Source: Alphaproteobacteria bacterium (GTDB taxonomy: Bacteria; Pseudomonadota; Alphaproteobacteria; CAAGCB01; CAG-977). From it: DNA of 58,249 bases. Positions within the stretch are counted from its first letter, which is position 1; each line of letters begins with the position of its first letter. The notes below the pieces were generated by a model. That model had not been told where the DNA came from and ran no database searches. It saw only the letters and a list, made by a program, of their open reading frames with translations. Shown here piece after piece: positions 44,701 through 55,202 of this stretch. A program made the position numbers and the translations under genes. The stretch covers positions 1 through 58,249 of the forward strand of contig JAKSVT010000012.1 in the NCBI GenBank assembly GCA_024407875.1. Direction: 5' to 3'.

Positions 44701-45353
44701 CCACGTACTTTTGGTGAGTCTGGTGTTAAAGCGTTTGTTCTGTTGAATGATGTTGGTAAACCTTCAACAAACTTAGCTAAATCAGCATCATCAATTGTTT
44801 CAATCTTATTAATTTCGTGAGATGTACGGAAACCATCAAAGAAGTGCATGAAAGATACGCGTGATTTTAATGTTGCGTATTGAGCAATAGCAGCCATATC
44901 TTGAGCTTCTTGAACGTTGTTTGAGCACAACATAGCTAAACCTGTTTGACGGCAAGCCATTACGTCAGAGTGATCACCAAAGATTGATAAAGCATGTGTT
45001 GCAACAGCACGAGCAGCTACGTGAATTACGAATGGTGTTAATTCGCCAGCAATCTTATATAAGTTAGGGATCATTAATAACAATCCTTGAGATGCTGTGA
45101 ATGTTGTTGTTAAAGAACCTGCTTGTAAAGCACCATGAACTGCACCGATAGCACCAGCTTCTGATTGCATTTCAAATACTTCAGGTACTTTTCCCCAAAT
45201 GTTTTTAACGCCTTGAGCTGCCCAAGCATCTGTCCATTCACCCATAGGTGAAGATGGTGTAATTGGGTAAATCACGGCAACTTCATTTAAACGATGTGCT
45301 ACTGAAGCTGCAGCTTCGTTAGCGTCCATCATCTTCATTTTCTTATCCGCCAT
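41799..45353 (-). CDS. nifJ: Pyruvate:ferredoxin (flavodoxin) oxidoreductase
   Basis: A single-chain PFOR of about 1184 residues that oxidises pyruvate to acetyl-CoA and CO2, giving low-potential electrons. Domain I begins MDANEAAASVAHRLNEVAVIYPITPSS-like (here the core IYPITPSSPMGEW). A two-cluster ferredoxin domain lies near 690-755 (CIQCGKCAMVCPH and CTGCSLCTHACPV). The proximal-cluster/TPP domain holds ACAGCGETPY and GDGWAYDIGYGGLDH (near 980), then DTNVYSNTGGQ. The ATG at 45353 has GGAG nine bases upstream; an in-frame TTG at 45368 is rejected. It is monocistronic, with an operator-like palindrome about 45 bases upstream. It depends on Fe-S assembly and is oxygen sensitive. Confidence 0.98.
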   Translation of the reverse strand: MADKKMKMMDANEAAASVAHRLNEVAVIYPITPSSPMGEWTDAWAAQGVKNIWGKVPEVFEMQSEAGAIGAVHGALQAGSLTTTFTASQGLLLMIPNLYKIAGELTPFVIHVAARAVATHALSIFGDHSDVMACRQTGLAMLCSNNVQEAQDMAAIAQYATLKSRVSFMHFFDGFRTSHEINKIETIDDADLAKFVEGLPTSFNRTNALTPDSPKVRGTAQNADVFFQIRESANEYYNKVPGIVQEAMDNYAKITGRQYHLVEYVGAKDAEQVVVIMGSGSDTTESTVKHLKDKKYGVVKIHLYRPFPAEELVKALPASVKTVVVMDRTKEAGSQGEPLYLDVMSAIADAFSAGKIKNMPRVIGGRYGLSSKEYTPAMAKAVFENAEKAQPKTRFTVGITDDVTNLSLDVDYSYDIEDADVKRAIFFGLGADGTVGANKNSIKIIAGRDGTYGQAYFVYDSKKSGAMTTSHLRFADHVINAPYLINKASFVACHHFPFLEKIDMLAQADENAVFLLNAPFKPEEVWDKLPVEVQEEIIKKHIRLYSIDAVEVAKATGMGRRINTIMQTCYFALSGVLPKDEAIQKIKDYAAKTYAKKGQAVVEKNWAAIDASLAHLHEIKVSEKPTSKLHRLPGVPEFAPEIVRKIEGTILEGRGEELKVSDLKWTADGTWPTATTQYEKRCIASDIPTWNPDKCIQCGKCAMVCPHAAIRAKVATNADLAKAPAGFKSAAFKGKEFTDSAFIIQVAPEDCTGCSLCTHACPVKDKEDETKHAINMEPIAAHLEQEKANFKFFMELPDVDRTKVEKKLVKNVQLLRPLFEFSGACAGCGETPYVKLLTQLFGDRLLISNATGCSSIYGGNLPTTPYAVDVNGRGPAWSNSLFEDAAEFGLGMRLSVDFQKHYAEQLIKGLESEVGGDLVNSILTASQADEAAIKAQRERVAALKAKLAGNKSKEAVALTQLADYFVEKSVWTIGGDGWAYDIGYGGLDHVLYSGKNINILVLDTNVYSNTGGQQSKATPIGASAKFAVAGKAIPRKDLGMIAMASENVYVAQVALGANDAQTIKAFVEAESFNGPSLIIAYAHCINHTYEIDKGGLDHQKAAVETGFWPLYRFDPRLVEAGKPGLQLDSKAATKPIADFMANEGRFLQVKKADPERYERLVQYAQEQVEVRRKLYEHLAAGKAE

Positions 45354-45396
45354 GGATATTTTCTCCAAATTAAATTTTATTTTACAGTAAAAAATA

Positions 45397-45413
45397 TTAG
45401 GAAAATTTCCTAA
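45397..45413. promoter_or_regulatory. Perfect palindrome in the nifJ promoter region
   Basis: TTAGGAAAATTTCCTAA (8-bp arms around one base) lies 44-60 bases upstream of the nifJ ATG. Its size and position suggest a dimeric regulator site overlapping the promoter. Confidence 0.5.
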
Positions 45414-45563
45414 AACTATCTTTTTAGCGAAAAGAGATTTTTTTGTTGTTCTCGAATCACTACGGGGATGAGTTTAACGCACTATCATTTTCTATTCAAC
45501 TTTTTTTTGTTTTTTATATATATTATTTATAGAATCTTTTTTGTATTTTTTATGGGAGCTTTT

Positions 45564-46211
45564 ATGCCAGATTTCTTTTATGAAAAAAACTCGTTTGATT
45601 TGTTCGCTGATAACTCGATAGTTGCTGGTGTTGATGAGGCAGGAAGAGGACCTTTAGCTGGGCCTGTTGTGGCCGGCGCTGTAATATTTCCTAATTTTGA
45701 AATTACAGACTATTTAAAAGAAAATTTGGACGATTCTAAGAAATTAAAACCTAAAATTAGAGAAGAAATTTATGAAAAGCTTATAGAATCTAACGCTATA
45801 ATTGGATGCGGACAGGCAAGTGTTGAAGAAATAGATAAATTGAATATTTTACAAGCTACTTTTTTAGCAATGAAGAGAGCTGTTAGTCAGTTGTCAACTA
45901 AACCTACATATATACTGATTGATGGCAATTTGGTTCCGCCTGGTTTGCCTTGTGCGGGAAAATCTTTAGTAAAAGGGGATGCTAAATCATTAAGTATTTC
46001 TGCAGCCTCTATAATAGCAAAAGTTTCTCGTGATAGATTAATGAAAGGGCTGTCTATAGATTTTCCTAATTATGGTTGGGATAAAAATGCTGGTTATGGA
46101 ACAAAAGATCATTTAAAGGCTATAGATGAGTTTGGGATTACTATTCATCATAGAAGAAGCTTTGCTCCAATAAAACAAATTGTTGAAAAATCTTTAGGTG
46201 ACGCCAAATAA
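45564..46211 (+). CDS. rnhB: Ribonuclease HII
   Basis: Cleaves RNA of RNA-DNA hybrids and single ribonucleotides in DNA. It has VAGVDEAGRGPLAGPVV near the start (D24, E25), the LIDGN strand and GDAKSLSISAASIIAKVSRD with the remaining catalytic Asp residues. GGGAG five bases before the ATG at 45564 decides the start and gives 215 residues. Longer in-frame starts (45468 or 45552) would add a Phe-rich leader with no counterpart in the family. It is followed, after a 356-base spacer, by ccrM, a conserved alphaproteobacterial neighbourhood. Confidence 0.96.
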   Translation: MPDFFYEKNSFDLFADNSIVAGVDEAGRGPLAGPVVAGAVIFPNFEITDYLKENLDDSKKLKPKIREEIYEKLIESNAIIGCGQASVEEIDKLNILQATFLAMKRAVSQLSTKPTYILIDGNLVPPGLPCAGKSLVKGDAKSLSISAASIIAKVSRDRLMKGLSIDFPNYGWDKNAGYGTKDHLKAIDEFGITIHHRRSFAPIKQIVEKSLGDAK

Positions 46212-47650
<1,439 letters not shown>

Positions 47651-47661
47651 TTTTGTTGTTA

Positions 47662-47680
47662 GGAGCCTATTTTAGGCTCT
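47662..47680 (+). terminator. Hairpin after ccrM
   Basis: A 7-bp stem (GAGCCTA with TAGGCTC) with a 3-base loop, followed by TTAATTGTTTG. The T-run is weak, so termination may be partial and the next gene could be read through. Confidence 0.55.
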
Positions 47681-47704
47681 TAATTGTTTGATTTAGAATA
47701 TTTT

Positions 47705-48331
47705 ATGAAGAAGTTTTTAATTTTCTTTGTTGTTTTGTTTCAGGTTTCTGTTTTGAATGCAGAAACTGTTTTGGAACAAGGAAAAACTTATCATAATTAT
47801 AAAAAAAATTTTCAAAATAATAAAAAACAATTCCTTGAGTATGATTTTAGAACCGCAGATCATTCTTTATCTGGAAGGAAACCTAAAATTTCAATTATTG
47901 TATCAAAATCAAATTATAAAACAGAATATATGGATATTTTGCCAAAAGGTGTAGAACTAAATTACGATTTTGAAATATCAAATGTTTTAGACTGCAGATA
48001 TCCAAAATTAGATTTTTACGTTTCAATACGTGAGAAAAAATGTATTATGGAATATCGTTTAAAGGCTAGTGAGTATTGTTTTAATAAAGTAAAAGAATTT
48101 TGCTCAAAACAATTTGATACTACAGATGAATATATAAAGTCTACTATGAATGGATATTTACCATATTTTGAAGATACAATTAAATCTAATCAACGTAAGC
48201 ATTTTTCTTGTGATAGATTAGATAATGATTTGACAAATTTGAAAGAATATGTAGAAAAAGGACTAAAAGCTCATATAGAAGATGCCATTAATAATCCAGA
48301 TTTTACCGAATTAAAAGATTGCGGATTCTAA
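47705..48331 (+). CDS. Secreted protein, function unknown
   Basis: A protein of 208 residues starting at the ATG at 47705, which gives a proper signal peptide (MKKFLIFFVVLFQVSVLNA, cleavage near 19). An upstream in-frame start at 47684 would spoil it. The mature protein is Lys-rich, with several Cys (for example LDCRYPK, KKCIMEY and FCSKQF) that could form disulfides. No family is recognised. It precedes another secreted protein by 39 bases and may share its transcript. Confidence 0.75.
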   Translation: MKKFLIFFVVLFQVSVLNAETVLEQGKTYHNYKKNFQNNKKQFLEYDFRTADHSLSGRKPKISIIVSKSNYKTEYMDILPKGVELNYDFEISNVLDCRYPKLDFYVSIREKKCIMEYRLKASEYCFNKVKEFCSKQFDTTDEYIKSTMNGYLPYFEDTIKSNQRKHFSCDRLDNDLTNLKEYVEKGLKAHIEDAINNPDFTELKDCGF

Positions 48332-48370
48332 AAAAATATAAATAATAATAAAAAAAAGGCTTATTTTTTT

Positions 48371-49009
48371 ATGAAATATATAAAAATTATTTTGATAGTT
48401 ATTTTTTTTATAGTTTCTGATAATTCTTTTGCAAAGGATTTGTCAGAGTTGGAATATTATAATTTAGTTCATGAATTTTTTAATAAAAAAGCTAAAACTG
48501 AATTTAATTTAGATAAATCTATTCGTCCTACAGCTGAAGTTAAATTTGATTTTAGTGTTCCTACATATGAACAAGTGCCTGTGGTAAATTGTGGTCATGT
48601 TAACGCAGGAGGGTGTACACATTGGAAACACGCTTATCAACTCATGGTTAATTGTTTAGAAAATAAAATTTATATTAGGTATTTTAATTTACCTAATTTT
48701 CCAAAAGTAACTATTTTAGATAGATATGAAATGGGAACTAAAATATTTGATATGACTATTAAACATGAAATGACACATGTTCAGCTTTTTAGAAAGACTT
48801 ATAAAAAGTTAGTTCCAAAGATGGCTGCATTTGCTGTAAAGGAATATGAAGATATGCTAATGAGTGGCAAAAGTTGCAGTGAAATAACTTCAAGTATTAG
48901 TAATTTAATTTCATCATATAGCAAAGAAATAGATTATTATTCAAAACAGCAACAAGATTTAATAGATGGAACGGAACATTATAATTATCAAGCTTTACAA
49001 AATTTATAA
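48371..49009 (+). CDS. Secreted putative zinc protease (DUF922-like)
   Basis: A 212-residue protein with a signal peptide (MKYIKIILIVIFFIVSDNSFA, cleavage near 21). The mature part has a zinc motif HEMTH (132-136) in the context DMTIKHEMTHVQLFRK. The C-terminal block ending DLIDGTEHYNYQ resembles the end of DUF922 predicted secreted Zn-proteases. Four Cys lie in the middle (NCGHVNAGGCTHWK among them). The family call is moderate. It pairs with the upstream secreted protein; together they may act in the periplasm or outside the cell. Confidence 0.75.
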   Translation: MKYIKIILIVIFFIVSDNSFAKDLSELEYYNLVHEFFNKKAKTEFNLDKSIRPTAEVKFDFSVPTYEQVPVVNCGHVNAGGCTHWKHAYQLMVNCLENKIYIRYFNLPNFPKVTILDRYEMGTKIFDMTIKHEMTHVQLFRKTYKKLVPKMAAFAVKEYEDMLMSGKSCSEITSSISNLISSYSKEIDYYSKQQQDLIDGTEHYNYQALQNL

Positions 49010-49181
49010 TTTTTTTATTAAATTATATAGGTTTTGTCTTTATTGATACGATTTCGAAACGAATTATATTTATTAAATGAAAATGTGGTTTTTTTTATTC
49101 TTTTTTTATAAGATTAATACTTTATTTAATAAAGAACTGTAAATTCTAATAAAACTGCAATTATAACTAAGGTAATATACT

Positions 49182-50360
49182 ATGAGTTTAGCAAAATACG
49201 CAACGAATTTTGAAAAAACCAGGGGAAGATTATATCCAGAAAAAGAAGCTCCGTATAGAACATGTTTTCAAAGAGATAGAGATAGAATTATTCATTCCGA
49301 AGCTTTCCGTAAATTAGAATCAAAAACTCAAGTTTTTGTTTATCATGAAGGCTCAGGTTTGCGTACTAGACTTACACATTCATTAGAAGTTTCTCAAATT
49401 ACTAAATCTATTTGTAGAATGCTTTCTCTAGATGAAGATTTAGGTGAAGCTATTGCTTTAGCTCATGATTTAGGTCATACTCCTTTTGGCCATGCTGGTG
49501 AAATGGCGTTAAATGAATGTATGAAAAACTATGGTGGTTTTGACCATAATGCTAACTCTTTAAAAATTGTAACCTTTTTGGAACAAAGATATCCTAAATT
49601 TGACGGTATAAATTTATCTTGGGAGACTTTAGAAGGGCTAATTAAACATAATGGGCCTATAAATACTAGTGCTCCTAATGTTTCAGAAGCATTAATAGAA
49701 TTTAATAAACGTTTTGATTTAGAACTTGATACATATTCAGGTCTAGAAGCTCAAATAGCCTCTTTGGCTGATGATATTGCTTATTCAAATCATGATGCTG
49801 ACGATGGCTTAAAGACAGGATTAACCAGAGTTTCTGATATTATGCAAATAGATTTCTTTGCAAATCACTATATTAAAGTTCAAAGTGAATATTGTGGTGT
49901 AGATCCTTCAAGACTTGAAGCTGAAACTGTTCGACGTATGATAAATGATATGATTTTAGATGTTGCAGAGGCTTCAAGAAAGAATTTAGAAAAATATAAG
50001 CCAAAATCTGTAGAAGAAGTACGTCATATGGGTACGAAACTTATATGTTTTTCTGATGATATGAAATTGCAAATGAAAGAATTAAAAGAATTCTTATTCC
50101 ATAATATGTATAGACATTATGAAATTAATCAAATGACAAGTAAGGGAAAACGTATTGTAAAAGATTTATTCAATTTATTGTTTAGTGAAAATAATATATT
50201 ACCACCAAATTGGCAAAAACGTATTAGACAATTAGATGAGAATAGTGTATCTTTTGAAAAACAAAAAGCTATTGTAATTGCAGACTTTATTGCAAGCTTG
50301 ACAGATTCTACTGCTATAAATCTGCATATGAAACTATTTGATCCACAAGTAAGAATTTAA
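49182..50360 (+). CDS. dgt: Deoxyguanosinetriphosphate triphosphohydrolase-like protein
   Basis: HD-domain dNTPase (392 residues) that hydrolyses dGTP or other dNTPs to the nucleoside and triphosphate. The metal-binding HD motifs are TRLTHSLEVSQI and LAHDLGHTPFGHAGE, followed by FDHNANSLKIV. The N-terminal RDRDRIIHSEAFRKLESKTQV is typical of the Dgt type 2 subfamily. It heads the dgt-argS-SPOR-nagZ order shared by many alphaproteobacteria and stops 11 bases before argS. The 172-base spacer upstream is AT-rich and holds no gene. Confidence 0.95.
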   Translation: MSLAKYATNFEKTRGRLYPEKEAPYRTCFQRDRDRIIHSEAFRKLESKTQVFVYHEGSGLRTRLTHSLEVSQITKSICRMLSLDEDLGEAIALAHDLGHTPFGHAGEMALNECMKNYGGFDHNANSLKIVTFLEQRYPKFDGINLSWETLEGLIKHNGPINTSAPNVSEALIEFNKRFDLELDTYSGLEAQIASLADDIAYSNHDADDGLKTGLTRVSDIMQIDFFANHYIKVQSEYCGVDPSRLEAETVRRMINDMILDVAEASRKNLEKYKPKSVEEVRHMGTKLICFSDDMKLQMKELKEFLFHNMYRHYEINQMTSKGKRIVKDLFNLLFSENNILPPNWQKRIRQLDENSVSFEKQKAIVIADFIASLTDSTAINLHMKLFDPQVRI

Positions 50361-50371
50361 AGTAGGACGCT

Positions 50372-52120
50372 ATGAATATATATAATGAAGTAAAAAAACA
50401 AGTATTAAATTGTTTAGATGAGCTCGTAAAAGAAAATGTTTTAAGTGGAGATTTTACAACAGATAAAGTTGTTGCTGAACCACCAAAAGATGAAAAACAT
50501 GGTGATGTTGCAACAAATATTGCCTTGGTTTTATCCAAACAAGCAAAAATGTCTCCTAGAGATTTTGCTAATGTTTTGGTAAAGAGATTGGAAACATTAG
50601 AAACTGTTGAAAGCGTTGAGGTTGCAGGTCCTGGCTTCATTAATGTCACTTTGTCTGAAAATTTTTGGACTAATTCTTTAAAAGAAATCTTAGATGACGA
50701 AGATTTTGGTAAGTCCAATATGGGCAAGGGAATTAAGAAAAATATTGAATTCGTTTCAGCTAATCCTACAGGCCCAATGCACATTGGTCATAGTAGAGGT
50801 GCTGTATTTGGAGATGCTCTTGCTACATTGTTGCAAAAAGCAGGCTATGATGTAACTCGTGAATATTATGTAAATGATGCTGGTGCACAGGTTGATGTAT
50901 TAGCAAGATCAGCTTATTTAAGATATTTACAAGCTTTAGGAAAAGAAATTGAAGAAATTCCAGAAGGCTTATATCCAGGAGAATACTTAATTCCTGTTGG
51001 CAAGGCTTTAGCTGAAAAGTTCGGCACAGAATTTGTTGATAAAGATGAAACTGTATGGCTTAAGACTATTAGAGATTTTGCTATTAATAAAATGCTAGAT
51101 GTAATTAAAGACGATTTAGCAGCTTTAGGTATAAAATTTGATATTTTCTCTTCTGAAAGAAAATTTGTTGAAGGCGGTAAAGTTGAAGCTGTCATTGATT
51201 TCTTAAGAGAAAAAGGCTTGGTATATGAAGGAACATTACCTCCACCAAAAGGTAAAGAAATTGATGACTATGAACCACATAATCAAACTTTGTTTAAATC
51301 TACTTTGTTTGGTGATGACGTTGATAGAGCTTTGAAAAAGTCAAATGGTTTCCAAACATATTTTGCTTCTGATATGGCTTATCATTTAGATAAATACCAA
51401 AGAGGTTTCTCTGATATGATTAATGTTTGGGGAGCAGATCATGGTGGCTATGTAAGAAGAATGCAAGCTGCTATAAAAGCTTTAACAGATAATAAAGGAA
51501 AAATGGATGTTAAATTATGTCAAATGGTAAATTTGATGGATAATGGAACTCCTATTAAAATGTCTAAGAGAGCAGGAAAGTTTGTAACTTTAAGAGATAT
51601 GGTTGATGCTGTCGGAAAAGACGTAATTAGATTTATTATGTTAACTCGTAAAAATGATGCTCAATTAGATTTCGATGTTGAAAAAGTAAAGGAACAATCT
51701 AAAGATAATCCTGTATTCTATGTATGTTATGCATACGCAAGATCTATGTCTGTAATTAGAAAAGCTCAAGAAATGTTCAAAGGAAAAGATTTAACGAATG
51801 CTTCTTTAGCTAAAAAGAATTTAAGCCTCCTTAAAGATAAAGATGAAGTTGCTTTAATTCGTTTGTTAATGCAGTTGCCAAGACAGCTCGAAAATGCTGC
51901 AAGTGCTCATGAACCTCATAGAATAGCTTATTATTTAAATGATGTTGCTGCAGCATTCCATTCATTGTGGAATAAAGGCAGAGATAATGTAACATTAAGA
52001 TTTTTAGATGAAGAAAATGAAGAATTATCTATGGCAAGACTTGCTTTAGTATCTGCTACTGCAAAAATAATTAAATTTGGTTTGGATATTTTTGGAGTAA
52101 ATCCTCCTCAAGAAATGTAA
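50372..52120 (+). CDS. argS: Arginyl-tRNA synthetase
   Basis: Class I synthetase (582 residues, usual length). The N-terminal Add-1 domain (1-105) precedes the HIGH motif in [25 protein letters not shown]-type signature is present ([14 protein letters not shown]), and the DALR anticodon-binding domain closes the protein. It is 11 bases after dgt, and the SPOR gene follows at once. Confidence 0.98.
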   Translation: MNIYNEVKKQVLNCLDELVKENVLSGDFTTDKVVAEPPKDEKHGDVATNIALVLSKQAKMSPRDFANVLVKRLETLETVESVEVAGPGFINVTLSENFWTNSLKEILDDEDFGKSNMGKGIKKNIEFVSANPTGPMHIGHSRGAVFGDALATLLQKAGYDVTREYYVNDAGAQVDVLARSAYLRYLQALGKEIEEIPEGLYPGEYLIPVGKALAEKFGTEFVDKDETVWLKTIRDFAINKMLDVIKDDLAALGIKFDIFSSERKFVEGGKVEAVIDFLREKGLVYEGTLPPPKGKEIDDYEPHNQTLFKSTLFGDDVDRALKKSNGFQTYFASDMAYHLDKYQRGFSDMINVWGADHGGYVRRMQAAIKALTDNKGKMDVKLCQMVNLMDNGTPIKMSKRAGKFVTLRDMVDAVGKDVIRFIMLTRKNDAQLDFDVEKVKEQSKDNPVFYVCYAYARSMSVIRKAQEMFKGKDLTNASLAKKNLSLLKDKDEVALIRLLMQLPRQLENAASAHEPHRIAYYLNDVAAAFHSLWNKGRDNVTLRFLDEENEELSMARLALVSATAKIIKFGLDIFGVNPPQEM

Positions 52121-52135
52121 TTGGTAGATACGAAT

Positions 52136-52753
52136 ATGAAAGATAGTTTATTAGCATATTCTTTAGAAGAACGTTTAAATAGAAGAAAAAGAAAACCTAT
52201 TATTTTTATAAGTATTGGTGTTGGCATAGTTTTAGCTTTAGTGCCATTAATCATATTTTTAAGTAAATACATTTCTTTCTCTTCTATAGAAGAAAAAAAT
52301 TTACCTGTTATTGAAGCTGATCTTTCTCCTGATGGCTATGAGCCAAAAGAAGTTGGTGGAATTGAAATACCTGATTTAGATAAAAATATTTATTCTAAAC
52401 TCAAAGAAGATGATGGTATTCCTAAAGAAAAAGCTGTTATAAAAAAGGTTGAGGTTCCAAAATTACCTAAAAAAAGCACAGATGGATTTGAAGAAGAGGA
52501 TGAAGATGATGATAAAGTTTATTATTATGTTCAAGTGGCTTCTACAAAAACTAAAGAAAGTGCAGAAAATGAATGGAAGCGTATTTCTAAGAAGAATTCT
52601 GAACTTTTGAAAAATGTTAAACATAGAATTAATCAAAGTTCTGGAAATAACTTATTTAGATTACATTTAGGAAAATTTGAAGATAAAAACAAAGCTAAAG
52701 AGCTTTGTGATAAATTAAAAGAAAATAAACAGGAGTGTTTCGTTGCAAAATAA
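52136..52753 (+). CDS. SPOR domain membrane protein
   Basis: A cell-division/septum-related protein of 205 residues from the ATG at 52136 (a TTG at 52121 is possible but adds only five residues). It has a short basic cytoplasmic part, one membrane helix (about 24-44), an acidic and Pro-rich periplasmic linker, and a C-terminal SPOR domain (about 130-205) with YYYVQVASTKTKESAENEW and RLHLGKFEDK. SPOR domains bind denuded peptidoglycan at division sites. Its place between argS and nagZ is conserved in alphaproteobacteria. The stop overlaps the nagZ start. Confidence 0.88.
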   Translation: MKDSLLAYSLEERLNRRKRKPIIFISIGVGIVLALVPLIIFLSKYISFSSIEEKNLPVIEADLSPDGYEPKEVGGIEIPDLDKNIYSKLKEDDGIPKEKAVIKKVEVPKLPKKSTDGFEEEDEDDDKVYYYVQVASTKTKESAENEWKRISKKNSELLKNVKHRINQSSGNNLFRLHLGKFEDKNKAKELCDKLKENKQECFVAK

Positions 52754-53705
52754 CATTTCAGCTGCAATTTTTGGTTGTGCAGGAAAAGAATTAACCGAAG
52801 AAGAAAAAGCCTTTTTCAAAAAAATAAACCCAGTTGGTTTTATTATATTTTCTAGAAATATTGATAATCCTGATCAGGTAAGAGAACTTTGTGCTTCAAT
52901 GCGTGCATGTACAGATCGAGAAGATGCCCCTATATTAATTGATCAAGAAGGGGGAAGAGTTGCAAGATTACAACCACCTCACTGGCCTGTATTTCCTCCA
53001 GCAAAGAAATTTGGTGATGAATATTGCGAAAATTGTAGTGATGCTCGTAAAGATTGTTATGACAATTTTAAAAAAATTGGAGAAGAATTAGCAAAAATAG
53101 GCGTAAATGTTGATTGCGCTCCTATCTTAGATGTCCCTGTTGTAGGTGCTAATGAAAAGATTATTGGTGATAGACCATTTTCTAAAGATGTAGATGTTAT
53201 TATTGACTTAGGCAAAAAAGCTTGTGAAGCTTTATTAGATGCTGGTGTTTTGCCAATTGTTAAACATATCCCAGGCCATGGAAGAGCAAAAACAGATAGT
53301 CATTTTGAGTTGCCTATTGTTGATACAAAATATGAAGAATTAAAAGCTACAGATTTTAAGACATTTAAAGGATTATCCGATGCTCCTTGGGCTATGACAG
53401 CTCATGTTTTATACACAGATATTGATGCAAATTTACCAGGATCTTTATCAAAGAAAGTTATCAACGATATTATTCGTAAAGAAATTGGATTTGATGGCTT
53501 TTTAATTTGTGATGATCTTTCAATGAAAGCTTTAAATGGTGATTTTGAAAATTTAACAAGAGATGTATTAGAAGCAGGGTGTGATGCTGTATTGCATTGT
53601 AATGGAGATATGGAAGAAATGAAAAGAATAGCTTCTGCGCTTCCAAAATTATCTTCGAAGGCTTATGAGAGATATATTAGAGCTCAGAATTTGTTGAAAA
53701 AGTAA
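52743..53705 (+). CDS. nagZ: Beta-N-acetylhexosaminidase NagZ
   Basis: GH3 enzyme (320 residues) that removes GlcNAc from cell-wall muropeptides in recycling. It shows KHIPGHGRA (174-182) with the conserved H187 region, the ILIDQEGGRVARL block and the nucleophile region LICDDLSMKAL (D257/D258). The start is TTG at 52743: AGGAG lies eight bases upstream and the frame overlaps the SPOR gene stop by 11 bases, while no ATG is near. It is a single-domain cytosolic NagZ. Confidence 0.94.
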   Translation: MQNNISAAIFGCAGKELTEEEKAFFKKINPVGFIIFSRNIDNPDQVRELCASMRACTDREDAPILIDQEGGRVARLQPPHWPVFPPAKKFGDEYCENCSDARKDCYDNFKKIGEELAKIGVNVDCAPILDVPVVGANEKIIGDRPFSKDVDVIIDLGKKACEALLDAGVLPIVKHIPGHGRAKTDSHFELPIVDTKYEELKATDFKTFKGLSDAPWAMTAHVLYTDIDANLPGSLSKKVINDIIRKEIGFDGFLICDDLSMKALNGDFENLTRDVLEAGCDAVLHCNGDMEEMKRIASALPKLSSKAYERYIRAQNLLKK

Positions 53706-53806
53706 TAATATAATTTTTTAGCAATTAATATTATTCATTTTCTTGAAAAGAAAAAGAAGTAGCGCTATAACACGTATAAATTTATTTTTATTTTAGGGAG
53801 TTATTT

Positions 53807-55093
53807 ATGTACGATATTAAATGGATCCGTGAAAATCCAGCCGAATTTGATGCTGGCTTGAAACGTAGAGGCTTTGAACCTCATTCTGAAAAAGTATTAG
53901 CTTTAGATAAGAAATATCGTTCATTCCAAACAGATTTGCAAGATATGCAATCTAGAAGAAATGAATTATCTAAGAAAATTGGTGAATTAAAGAGAAATGG
54001 TGAAGATGCTGAAGTTTTAATGCACGAAGTTGATGCTTTAAAAAGAAGCATGGCTGAAACTGAAGATGAAGTTCGTAAAGTTTGTGAAAATATTGATCAC
54101 GTTTTGGAAGCTTTACCAAATAGACCTGCAGATGATATTCCTGATGGCTTAGATGATAAGACAAATAAAGAAATTCGTAGATGGGGAACTCCTCGTGAAT
54201 TTGACTTTAAGCCTTTGGAACATGATGAATTAGGCGAAAAGCTAGGCTTGATTGATTTTGAACAAGCTGCAAAAGTTTCTGGCGCAAGATTCGTATATTT
54301 AAAGGGCGATTTATCAAGATTAGAAAGAGCTTTAGCTCAATATATGCTTGATATGCATACAACCGAACATGGCTATATGGAAATGGAAGTTCCTTTAATG
54401 GTAAAGAGCAATGCTGTATATGGAACAGCTCAATTACCTAAATTTGCTGAAGATTTATATAAAACAGCAGGAACTGATGAATTTTGGTGGTTAATTCCTA
54501 CAGCTGAAGTTTCTTTAACAAACTATGTTGCAGGTAAAGTTTTAGATGAAGAAAAATTACCATTAAGAATTACTTCTTTAACACCATGCTTCAGATCAGA
54601 AGCTGGTGCTGCAGGACGTGATACTAAAGGTATGATTCGTCAACACCAATTCTATAAAGTAGAAATGGTTTCTATTACAACTCCTGAAAAATCTTGGGAA
54701 GAACATGAACATATGACAAATTGTGCAGAAAATATTCTTAAAGGTTTGAATTTGCCTTATAGAGTTATGTGCTTATCTGCAGGAGATATGGGATTTAGCT
54801 CAAGAAAAACACATGATTTGGAAGTATGGCTACCTGGTCAAAACAAGTATCGTGAAATTTCTAGCGTATCTAACTGTTGGGATTTCCAAGCTCGTCGTAT
54901 GGATGCTCGTTGCAAGAATAAAAACCAAAAAGGAACAAGATATGTTCATACATTAAACGGTTCAGGTTTAGCTGTTGGAAGAACTTTAGTAGCAGTTATG
55001 GAAAATTACCAACAAAAAGATGGTTCAATTTTAATTCCTGAAGCATTACGTAAATATATGAACGGAAAAGAAGTTATTACTTCAATTCGTTAA
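53807..55093 (+). CDS. serS: Seryl-tRNA synthetase
   Basis: Class II synthetase (428 residues). The N-terminal coiled-coil arm (about 30-105) binds the long variable arm of tRNA-Ser. Motif 2 is [25 protein letters not shown], here read as PCFRSEAG and GMIRQHQF, and motif 3 is [26 protein letters not shown] precedes the ATG. In many relatives scpA-scpB-tatABC lie between nagZ and serS; here only 101 bases do. Confidence 0.98.
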   Translation: MYDIKWIRENPAEFDAGLKRRGFEPHSEKVLALDKKYRSFQTDLQDMQSRRNELSKKIGELKRNGEDAEVLMHEVDALKRSMAETEDEVRKVCENIDHVLEALPNRPADDIPDGLDDKTNKEIRRWGTPREFDFKPLEHDELGEKLGLIDFEQAAKVSGARFVYLKGDLSRLERALAQYMLDMHTTEHGYMEMEVPLMVKSNAVYGTAQLPKFAEDLYKTAGTDEFWWLIPTAEVSLTNYVAGKVLDEEKLPLRITSLTPCFRSEAGAAGRDTKGMIRQHQFYKVEMVSITTPEKSWEEHEHMTNCAENILKGLNLPYRVMCLSAGDMGFSSRKTHDLEVWLPGQNKYREISSVSNCWDFQARRMDARCKNKNQKGTRYVHTLNGSGLAVGRTLVAVMENYQQKDGSILIPEALRKYMNGKEVITSIR

Positions 55094-55111
55094 TTTTAGA
55101 AAAATTATTAA

Positions 55112-55147
55112 AAAACAAAGCCTTTTTTGAGGCTTTGTTTTTTTTGT
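55112..55147 (+). terminator. Rho-independent terminator of serS
   Basis: Stem AAAACAAAGCC (55112-55122) with GGCTTTGTTTT (55131-55141), then a long T-run. Confidence 0.92.
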
Positions 55148-55202
55148 TTATACTTTTTTAGTTATTTTAGTGCATTATAATATAAAGACTGGAGATGTTT
55201 AA

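Noticed and set aside
45468-45563. A hydrophobic N-terminal extension of RNase HII
   Set aside because: The longer start adds 32 Phe-rich residues absent from the family, and GGGAG sits properly before the ATG at 45564.
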